From Conidiobolus incongruus B7586 (lineage: Eukaryota > Entomophthoromycota > Entomophthoromycetes > Entomophthorales > Conidiobolaceae), in contig JNEM01007300.1 in assembly GCA_000697335.1 (NCBI GenBank), positions 1 to 15,390 on the forward strand: a DNA stretch of 15,390 nt, read 5' to 3'. This document shows, piece by piece, positions 8,508 through 15,390 of the stretch; the first letter of the stretch is position 1, and every line of letters begins with the position of its first letter. Position numbers and translations under genes: made by a program. The notes beneath the pieces were generated by a model. It saw nothing but the letters and a program-made list of their open reading frames with translations. It made no database searches and was not told the DNA's origin.

Positions 8508-10266
8508 TTAAAGACTAGAGAAGATGCGATAAAAGAGGGCTGGATTCATATCGTCCCTGGAGATCACATTGTAAATGACTCGGAAGTGGACGCTTGCCAA
8601 TTTTCCTGGGAACCAAAAATTCACAAAACTGAGGATCAATGCATAAGACAAAATTGAGTTGAATTGATCTTGAGTACACTTTCGAGCAAATGGCTTTTCG
8701 TTATCTCTGAATGTATCGATCACTTTTTGGAATTCTTCGTATAATGGAATATACGTAAAGATTAAAGGGTTTGCGGAGGCAGCTGTATTGGCGTAGTAGT
8801 TGTAGCGAGATACAAAGACTCCAAGTCGAATATAACTGTATGTACCCTCATCAGACAGGCTTTCCAATTCATCAGGTGTAAACTGCAGGATATTGTTAAC
8901 TTCATCGAATAGTTTTTTAACGAGTAAATCGGGCTTTTCTTGATCTAGTAAGGTAGACACTACATCGTTGTTAGGAGATTTTTCAATCTGCTTTCTGAGA
9001 ATGTAGAAGGCTTTTGAAGTAGTCTCAGATATATTGAAGATTTTAGAAATAGAATTTACATTGAACGAATTATTCATGATTGTTTTAGTACTAGAATATT
9101 GTGGAATGGGGCAAGGGAGCTTATTGGTACGAGTAGGTCTAACAAGCTTAGGTGCAGGTAACTGCGGGAGGCTATCCGATCTTAAATCTCTCAATGATTT
9201 TTTAGATTTTGGTCTTCCAGTATGTAGTACATTGGAAGATTGCGCTAGAGACTGACTAGTTATATTGTGCTGAGCCTGGTTCAAAGTAGGCTGATTTAAA
9301 GTAGATTTTGGTTGAGATTGTGGTGCAGGTGTATTATTGGTAGAAAGGACGGGTTGGGTTGGAGTAAGTTGGGTAGCTTGAGGTTTGTTATTTGTAGTAT
9401 TTGTAATCATTGGCTGAGTAGTGGTCATAGATGGGGTAGAGCATAATACAGAGGGTTTTTGAACAGGACGAGGTGTAATGGAACGAAATTTCGACTGATT
9501 TTCTGGAGGATTCGAAGGATTTGGTCTTTTAGGGGGAGGATCAGATATTGATGGTAGTTGAATGTGAACACCATTAGCACTAGAATGAACCTTTTTATTT
9601 TGTATTAATGGTTTGGTATGCATGGATGAGGGTTGATTTCCATTTACTACACTTGAATTTTGCTGAGTTACTTTAATATTCGTATTAGGCATTGATCGAG
9701 AATCGGGTTGGGAATAAGTTTGAACTGAGGATTGACTTTGTGCTCGAGTTTGAACTTGAATAGTCTTACCTTTAAGTGAGTCAGGCTGATTGCTTGGCTT
9801 GGAAGAGTTTGAGGGTATGTCGCGACTGCCATTTTCAATTTTATTTGAGTTTGATTCAGATTTACTATTTGTAATATTTGTTTTCCCGTTATCAGAAGAT
9901 GAACCAAAAATTTCTAATTGGGATAAACAAATAAATAAATAATGTAAAAAATTGTTAATTTTAAAATATTTTATTAGTTGAGTACAAATATAAATCAAAA
10001 TGAAATTCGAGTAATGAAAAAATAAAAATATTATAAAAAATCGGGATTGAAAAACCAAAAAATCACTTACCATCAGGCTGATTAGGAGGACCCAAATTTT
10101 GAGAATCGATGATATAGTTCGAATTATCATAATTCAAAATTAAAGGTGCTGGGTTCAATTTCATGCCTCTCTCTTGAAGTACTTGCATAATAGCTCTGAC
10201 AAACACTTTAACTTTATTTGGATCCTTAGGGATAATATCCCAATTTTCCTGTGATTTATCTGTCAT
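8508..10266 (-). CDS. Unrecognised 533-residue protein with low-complexity linker and helical C-terminal domain
   Basis: Two exons, 10266-10071 and 9913-8508, join in phase 1 across a 157-bp intron with a consensus GTAAGT donor and an AATTAG acceptor preceded by a pyrimidine-rich stretch. Residues 1-55 form a small, probably helical segment (DPNKVKVFVRAIMQVLQERG, then LNPAPLI). Residues about 66-350 are a long disordered linker rich in Ser, Gln, Asn, Thr and Pro, with a basic patch (RPKSKKSLRDLRS) that could act as a nuclear localisation signal. Residues about 352-533 are an ordered, mostly helical domain ending at Leu533 (FARKCTQDQFNSILSYALIL, then NFWFPGKLASVHFRVIY). The layout suggests a nuclear regulatory or scaffold protein, but that is inference. 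The first segment faintly recalls the start of an ARID fold (F..IMQVLQERG..L.PAP.I), too short to claim. The stop at 8508 follows directly on the ordered domain. Confidence 0.75.
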
Positions 10267-10318
10267 TTTAATATTATGAATGCAGTATTTGTATTTAAAA
10301 AATAAGATTATAATATAG

Positions 10319-10560
10319 TTAGATTGAATGAATGATGAAGGCTTTTATTAGACCTAAGAACGAATAAAAGCGATATTTTGCAGAATATATTGATCCGTAA
10401 CTTGTGGGATCCATCCAAAGGTTATGTTCCAGAGTTAAGAGTTCTTGTTTGTATTGGGAGTTATTAGGGCTAAAGAAATAACAGTATACTCAAGAGTGGG
10501 AGGAGATTGTAAATGGTATTATGGAGTATGGAATGGGGTTAGCAGTTTAAGGACTTATTA
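10319..10560 (-). pseudogene. Truncated coding remnant, family not recognised
   Basis: This region is clearly less AT-rich than its flanks and has two overlapping coding-like frames on the minus strand. One is open from 10489 to the TAA at 10319-10321 and reads QELLTLEHNLWMDPTSYGSI followed by YSAKYRFYSFLGLIKAF. The other, about 10528-10445, reads YHLQSPPTLEYTVISLALIT. The second runs into the first only by a change of frame, and an in-frame stop lies further upstream near 10530. This is what a gene fragment with a frameshift looks like. It ends 53 bp upstream of the neighbouring gene's ATG, on the same strand, so it may now supply part of that gene's 5' region. The parent family is unknown to me. 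Confidence 0.4.
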
Positions 10561-11659
10561 AGGTCCAATATATTTAGATATTGAATTAAGTATTTTTATA
10601 GATTTATTTTGGATATTTTATCATTATGGGTTTAATTGAATATCAACAATTTAGTAGTAAAATCAGAGTTAAATAAATTAATTTGATCTGAGAAAACAAT
10701 ATTTAAAATTAGAAATATCCAAATTTAATTCAGTTATAAAAATCTTATAGTAAGTGATAAGATATATAAATGAACAAAGTTAATACTATAAGCATTTGTA
10801 TTCATTGTGCCAATCATATGCATAATAAGTAAATTTTCAAACATGATGAATTTTTTACCCCTTTTATTTATATAAAATAAATAATTATTTAATCTAATAT
10901 TATTGTAAATATTTTGTAAATATTTTATAAAAATTAACTATATCTCAAAATTATAATCTCCAGTTTAAATTAAAAGTTTATAATTTGAACAAAGCTTCTA
11001 TTAGCAAAAGTTTCAAAATTCTGAACTCTTTCAACAACATTATCAATTATAGATATATAATATTTTTAACATTTTTATAAATCACTAATTATATTCGTAA
11101 TATATTAACTGATTTAATCTTTCCCATTCTTAATATCAGATTAATAAGTTTTACTAATGATATGATATATATTCCTATAATTCAAAATTAATAATTGTTT
11201 TATATAATCTATTATAAGAATCATACGGGTCATTAATAGATCGCGAGTCATTATTATCTAGAAACTCTGGCTTTAAAAAGTCAATTATATATTTACATCA
11301 TCTATTTTCTTTGATTACGAATAAAACATTAAACATTACTAATATTATCAGATATTCAATAATTTGATTAATATTAGCAATCTTATAATATATAGAATTA
11401 ACAAGAATTCTAAATATTATGATTTATTTAGGATATTTACATATATTGTTTACAGTTTTAAAAACAAAAAATGACAAATAACATTTATAAACAACATACA
11501 TAATAGAATATTAAATTAATAAACTTTATAGTTAAATAAGATAAAATTCATATTTGAATAATTCAATGATCCATCAATGTCATAATAATTATAATTGAAT
11601 ATAAAACAATAATATTTAAAATAGCTACATTCATAATTTTTATAAAAAATGCCCTATAA
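10561..11659. other. AT-rich spacer between the remnant and the SMN gene
   Basis: About 1.1 kb with no convincing gene apart from the coding-like stretch at 11175-11297. A small direct repeat (TTGTAAATATT twice, 10903-10924) is present but trivial in such AT-rich DNA. Confidence 0.5.
11175..11297 (-). other. Short coding-like segment, possible terminal exon remnant
   Basis: The minus-strand frame is open for 40 codons and ends in TAG. It has protein-like composition, including DFLKPEFLDNNDSRSINDPY, and uses GC-containing codons (CCA GAG, TCG CGA, CCG) that are rare in the surrounding spacer. There is no start codon, and no partner exon was found upstream. It could be the last exon of a lost gene. 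Support is compositional only. Confidence 0.2.
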
Positions 11660-12896
11660 TTATTGATGTTTAGCCTAGAAAAAGTGGATTAAAATAATTA
11701 ATTTAATGTAAAATTTTTAAAATTTACTTGATAGATTCCAGTGTAATAACCTGCATAATACCACGCCATAATCATATTCATCATTGAATCATCCATAGGT
11801 TCTAATAAGGTTCAAAATGTTGAATATAGATTTTAATTAAATATATTGCATATTTACCTTGAGCAGTTGGGAATGGATTGAATGTCTGGTTTTGATATTC
11901 GGGATACTAATGAATGAGAATTATATAACCTAGTTGTAAAATTATCAAATTTAAATATATACCTGGTAATAATTTGGATGTGTCTGATCTTGATCTTCAG
12001 TGGGTTGCTCTATGTCATTAGATGATTCGATAGGAGGTTGATTAATTGTTTGTTTTTCAATATTAGAAGTTTCAATAGTTAGTTCTTGAACAACAGAGGA
12101 TTCGATTGTTTGTTCCTGAATATTAGAAGATTCAACCTGAGATACTTGGGTTGGCTTGGAGCGACTTTGTAAAGATAACTTTATCCTTTTTGCAGATTCT
12201 TGGTTGTTCTCATTAATATCATTATTATTCAATTCATCCTAACTCAAATTAATATATCAAAAATATTACAAAAATTAGCTGAATATTTACAATATCAATT
12301 TCATCCTGATTGTTAAAGATTATAGCTATATATATATTAGATTATAAATACTGTAAGTTTAATAAGTCGAGTAGTGATGTTGTATACCTTGGGGTTGAAG
12401 TTGATTTTGACTAGGATTATCCATCTTATTTTTATTTTTGCTCTTTTTTTTCTTATTATTTTTATTCTTTTCTTTCCAACTTTGCTATTTATATTTAGAT
12501 TACAAACTTTAATATCATTAATATTCAAATGCAATTACTTGTCTAAAAGATGAAATTAAATAATGTATTCTTATGGAATATATTGGTTATCCATTACCTG
12601 TCTACTTCTTCAATAGGTTTACCATTTATATACTTTTCTATGAATTCTCGTTTAGCTGTGTCCCAAATTTCAATTAATTCACTATCGTCCCAAGCATCTT
12701 TGTCTGTTAAATCAACGCAATGCGTGGGTTGGCTTTGCTGAGCTATTTCCTTTAAATTTCAATTACATTAGTGTGATGAAAATATATTCAAAAATGTATT
12801 TACTTCTTCAGGTACAATTTCATATTCTAAATGATGAGAGGGTCTTTTTAATACTTCATATACTTCATTATTATCATTATGGGTAGATTGGCTCAT
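11660..12896 (-). CDS. smn1: Survival motor neuron (SMN) homologue, fungal type without Tudor domain
   Basis: Nine exons keep one frame: 12896-12804, 12749-12598, 12542-12539 (4 nt), 12484-12388, 12325-12291, 12238-11963, 11906-11858, 11801-11728 and 11674-11660, giving 264 residues. The N-terminal Gemin2-binding helix is WDDSELIEIWDTAKREF (51-67; human WDDTALIKAYDKAVASF). The C-terminal YG box is WYYAGYYTGIYQ (249-260; human WYMSGYHTGYYMGF), which mediates SMN self-association. Between them lie a lysine/asparagine-rich stretch (about 84-104), an acidic stretch and three decapeptide repeats (about 163-192). There is no Tudor domain, as in fission yeast Smn1. The protein should be the core of the SMN complex that loads Sm proteins onto spliceosomal snRNAs. 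Introns are 52-62 bp. The third YG repeat found in human is replaced by IYQAKHQ. The junctions around the 4-nt exon and exon 5 are inferred from phase. Confidence 0.9.
12044..12133 (-). repeat. Three tandem 30-bp units encoding decapeptide repeats in SMN
   Basis: The units encode ESSNIQEQTI, ESSVVQELTI and ETSNIEKQTI, head to tail and in frame within the sixth exon of the SMN gene. A looser fourth piece (IESSNDIEQ) follows after NQPP. At the DNA level the units share ATTAGAAG/TTCAATAG/TGTTC-type words on the plus strand. They look like an expanded linker repeat; the number of units may vary between strains. Confidence 0.75.
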
Positions 12897-13567
12897 TTTA
12901 ATTATTGGCTAATAGAATTCAGTAAACTTAACTTCATCATGAATTCATATCTACATATATTAATACTTTAATCCTATTAAAAAAAATTATGGGAATTTTA
13001 TTTAATTTTCTAACTTTATGTTATGGTTGAATAATGAATTAAAATCAAATAGATAATTTTAAAATGGATAAAGTTACTACTGTATAAATGAATTTATCAT
13101 TTTGTAATTTAAATAAAAATATTTCTTCATTGTTGTAATTATAATCGTAGTAATTATTGTACATTTATTTTGCTTGATTAACAAGTAAAACTAATGAAAA
13201 TTATATAGATTGGTTATTGATATATATTTTCTCGAAATATGATTTCAAGTTGAGAAATTTTTACTCCTACTTCATTTTTATTATTAGTAAAATTATTCAT
13301 AATACAACTATTAGATTATTTAATCACCTTAAATTAATATGAGAAAGTTAGGTTGTAATATATTGAAACCATAATGGTTTAAAAATGTGACTTGTATCTC
13401 AGACCCAGAGCTATAATATACCAGTTTATGACTATATTTTTGTTAAGGTATTTTTCAACTATATTTTTTTTAAATCTGATTATTAGTTATCAAAAATTAC
13501 ATTATATGATTTTGATATTTATATCACTGAGTTTTGTAAAATATTTTGATCATAAAATTTTTATCAT
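12897..13567. other. AT-rich region upstream of SMN
   Basis: About 670 bp with no gene. It should contain the SMN promoter (minus strand). A perfect 7-bp inverted repeat with a one-base spacer (AAACCAT-A-ATGGTTT) lies at 13366-13380. A short, less AT-rich patch at 13385-13435 reads NWYIIALGLRYKSHF on the minus strand and may belong to the decayed coding region further right. Confidence 0.35.
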
Positions 13568-13860
13568 CTAACAACTGATATTATTTTGATATTGTCGCAT
13601 CCTGTTCCTTCGGATAAACAAGATTAAGGAACCAGTCCCGTGAATCATCACAAGGACACACATTGCACAGCTACATCCCTGCAAACTCTTAAAATACCTT
13701 TAAATATACCAGTAGCTTCTATCATGGAAGCTTGATTTTGGTTCATATTCAAAATTCACAACTCTAATACCAACTATCCTCTCCCATATCTAACACTTCC
13801 AAATGTAACCCCTCTGCCTTGGTGTTACTTAAATCACCCACTAATTTATCACTAGTCATA
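13568..13860 (-). pseudogene. Degenerate coding-like region, minus strand, family unknown
   Basis: GC content is clearly above the surroundings and several short open segments in different minus-strand frames look like protein. One is 13859-13764 (ATG to TAG, 31 residues; SDKLVGDLSNTKAEGLHLEV). Another, following in a shifted frame, contains VGIRVVNFEYEPKS. A third contains MIEATGIFKGILRVCRDVAV. The last, 13678-13568, follows a TTTGCAG acceptor-like site and has a hydrophobic helix and basic tail (MIHGTGSLILFIRRNRMRQ) ending in TAG. I cannot connect them in one frame by plausible introns, which suggests a frameshifted host gene fossil. Part of it (13602-13684) is also rich in inverted repeats, so a structured RNA cannot be excluded. 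Confidence 0.35.
13602..13635. other. Strong hairpin
   Basis: CTGTTCCTT (13602-13610) pairs with AAGGAACCAG (13626-13635) with one bulged C, leaving a 15-nt loop. Nearby TTGCA/TGCAA (13663-13684) could form a second stem. The hairpin is much stronger than expected in this AT-rich background. Its function is unknown; it may be chance within a fossil gene. Confidence 0.4.
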
Positions 13861-13951
13861 CCATACTACTCACTTATCTGAATAATAAAATCTATTCTGC
13901 TACAATTTCTTTTCTTATTTAGCTTTACTCACTATTACATAATTTTATAAT

Positions 13952-14206
13952 ATGTCTCTCATTCGTTCTAATCTCCCCAATTTACAGTTAATCCCATATG
14001 ATGAACCCAATCGGATGGCCATTGCGACCCAACTGGTCCTCATGGCCCCTAGAGTTGTAGATCACATAGTCACTTATATCTCCGACCATCATGGCGAAAT
14101 ATTAGAGCTGGCATTGATACCCCTAGCTAATCTCGTTACAGATATATTCAATAAAAATAATATATTAACTATAAAAATTAAGTTGTATACATCTGCTTAC
14201 TATTGA
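13952..14206 (+). CDS. Small unidentified ORF, possibly the 5' part of a broken gene
   Basis: The frame runs from ATG at 13952 to the TGA ending at 14206, 84 residues. The first 60 or so have good coding composition (RMAIATQLVLMAPRVVDHIV, then HHGEILELALIPLANLV) and a GC content well above the spacer. The last 20 are lysine/isoleucine-rich and AT-rich, as if the frame had run from an exon into non-coding DNA at about 14145. An intron-like acceptor with a pyrimidine tract (TTTCTTTTCTTATTTAG, ending 13921) lies just upstream, so it could also be a later exon. I recognise no family. It is divergent from the decayed minus-strand region to its left. Confidence 0.35.
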   Translation: MSLIRSNLPNLQLIPYDEPNRMAIATQLVLMAPRVVDHIVTYISDHHGEILELALIPLANLVTDIFNKNNILTIKIKLYTSAYY

Positions 14207-14683
14207 ATTATATTGCGGTAATTATTAAATGTAAGTAACTGTCACACTGAATATAAAAAATATCCAAATAATTTTACTAGTGTGATAATTTGAAGTTGAA
14301 TACATTGATAAAATTTGTAAACTCAAAATACTGTTCAAAATATAAAAATGAAATTATATAAACTACACATATCAAAATATAAAAATTAAAGTATAGTGTT
14401 TATTAGAAATTGAAAGTCACTTTGAAAAATAAGTTGGAATATATTTAATAGTGTAAAAGTATTTAGAAAATAATTTATATTTTCAGTTATAAAAAATTAA
14501 ATATAAATAATAACTAATTTATAAAATAATTGATGGAATTACATAAATAAATCTATTGCTCAATATGTTAGTTTTATATGAAACAAAAGGGTGTAGATGA
14601 TTAGTTTACTAAATATGGTAATGAAGATTATTTAAAATCTGGTTTTAAACTCTCAGAATAAACTATATTATTCAACTGATTTG
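14207..14683. other. AT-rich spacer downstream of the septin gene
   Basis: About 480 bp with no supported gene. The right part presumably includes the 3' untranslated region of the septin transcript on the minus strand. Confidence 0.5.
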
Positions 14684-15380
14684 TTAGTTACGGTAGGTGT
14701 TCTTATTTTGGAGCTGGGAAGCTTGAAGGGATTCAATTTCAGCTTCTAACTGGCGAACAACTACATGTTCAACTTCCAAATCACGATTTAATCTGTCTCT
14801 TTCAGCAATTAACTAAATAAAAATTCAATACCAAAATATATCATATTGTGCTAAATTAAATTTTACCTTCAATTCCCACTGACGGAATCTAGCTTCTTCG
14901 ATTCTAACCTGTTCAGTAAACTTGCGACGTAGAGCTTCTTCTTCTTCCTTGAATTTAGGATTTTCATTCTTTTTCCTAGATAAATGAAATTAGGATACAA
15001 GTAGTATATAATGTATGTGGTCATTACTTATCAGCTCCTCCTTGTTCCAAATAAGAAGTCTTAAATTTATCATAATGGAATTCATCAGTGGTGTTAATTA
15101 ATTCCAACATGTGAGTTCTAATATAATCAATATTTAATATTAATCTTGAATATATATTGTTTACAATATTACCTAATTAACAAGTTTCTTAATTTGCGGA
15201 AATCACAGTGTGCGTCATTTTCAACTAATATCGTAATGAATAAATGCTATAAGATAAATTCTGTAAAATAGTAAATGTACCTTGAACAACACCCCAAGGA
15301 TACTGACGTCCTCTGACTAGGGTACCATCTTCTAACTTGACATTTTCTTCACTTCCGATAACGGCAAATGGCATAGCGTC
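14684..15380 (-). CDS. Septin, C-terminal part (5' exons outside window)
   Basis: Five exons are visible: 15380-15281, 15224-15173, 15117-15028, 14975-14867 and 14812-14684, encoding the last 159 residues. Bases 15390-15381 are the 3' end of an intron (TTTATAATAG), so the GTPase motifs are off the edge. The visible part begins in the septin unique element: [51 protein letters not shown]-terminal coiled coil follows ([20 protein letters not shown] onward, through [13 protein letters not shown]) and ends in NTYRN. Septins are GTP-binding proteins that form heteromeric filaments at septa, bud necks and hyphal sites; the coiled coil bundles filaments and binds partners. The coiled coil excludes the short CDC10 type, but CDC3, CDC11 or CDC12 class cannot be decided here. 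Introns are 52-56 bp with standard signals. Confidence 0.95.
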
Positions 15381-15390
15381 CTATTATAAA

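Noticed and set aside
9034-9255. Plus-strand open frame inside the 533-residue protein gene
   Set aside because: It is antisense to the linker and ordered-domain boundary; its composition is explained by the codons of the minus-strand gene.
9914-10070. Possible membrane-protein N-terminus reading through the intron of the 533-residue protein gene
   Set aside because: The frame is out of phase with the upstream exon and translates T-rich intron DNA into a hydrophobic run; a consensus donor and a phase-matched acceptor explain the segment as an intron.
10903-10924. Tandem TTGTAAATATT repeat
   Set aside because: Two 11-bp units in very AT-rich spacer are expected by chance.
12337-12534. Minus-strand open frame rich in Lys and Ile across SMN exon 4 and intron 4
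   Set aside because: It is the shifted frame of the N/K-rich SMN linker running on into the intron; the alternative frame connects the SMN motifs.
12550-12741. Plus-strand open frame opposite the SMN gene
   Set aside because: It is antisense to the SMN exon carrying the Gemin2-binding helix and has no independent coding features.
1-15390. CRISPR arrays, bacterial operons or prokaryotic regulatory sites
   Set aside because: The window is intron-containing nuclear eukaryotic DNA; no regularly spaced repeats were seen.

Overview
The window is strongly AT-rich eukaryotic DNA with short spliceosomal introns. By eye the spacers are about three-quarters or more AT and the exons are visibly less so. 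It looks like a filamentous or early-diverging ('zygomycete'-type) fungus. The evidence is a fungal-style microsomal cytochrome P450, a septin with a C-terminal coiled coil, a fungal-type SMN protein without a Tudor domain, and a nuclear gene resembling a complex I accessory subunit, which argues against budding yeasts. Genus-level placement is not possible from sequence alone; Entomophthoromycotina such as Conidiobolus would fit the base composition, but that is inference.

Layout, left to right. The first 1.4 kb holds two same-orientation mariner (DD34D) transposase 3' ends about 880 bp apart: one open to the window edge, one badly decayed. Positions 1864-3570 (minus) are a five-exon cytochrome P450. 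Positions 3930-4411 (plus) look like a decayed or mis-sensed multi-exon membrane-protein gene. A minus-strand tRNA-Gly(GCC) lies at 5072-5142, followed by a three-exon minus-strand gene of the Tim17/NDUFA11 type (5305-5930). A plus-strand six-exon gene for an unrecognised coiled-coil protein (6138-7000) appears to end inside a tRNA-Leu(AAG) gene (6978-7059). Then 1.4 kb of AT-rich spacer leads to a two-exon minus-strand gene (8508-10266) for a 533-residue protein with a long low-complexity linker and a helical C-terminal domain of unknown family. A truncated coding remnant (10319-10560, minus) sits just upstream of it. After another AT-rich spacer comes the SMN homologue (11660-12896, minus; nine exons including one of 4 nt). 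Degenerate coding-like pieces lie on the minus strand at 13568-13860, a small unidentified plus-strand ORF at 13952-14206, and the 3' five exons of a septin gene (14684-15380, minus) run off the right edge.

The genes do not form a pathway. They are housekeeping genes (snRNP assembly, septin cytoskeleton, respiratory chain, tRNAs) interleaved with gene fossils and transposon remains. The most reportable points are the SMN gene with its 4-nt micro-exon and decapeptide repeats, the tRNA-Leu/CDS overlap, the two unrecognised proteins, and the number of decayed coding pieces in the spacers. Exon structures were derived by hand from GT/AG signals, phase continuity and family motifs; no alignment or transcript evidence was available.
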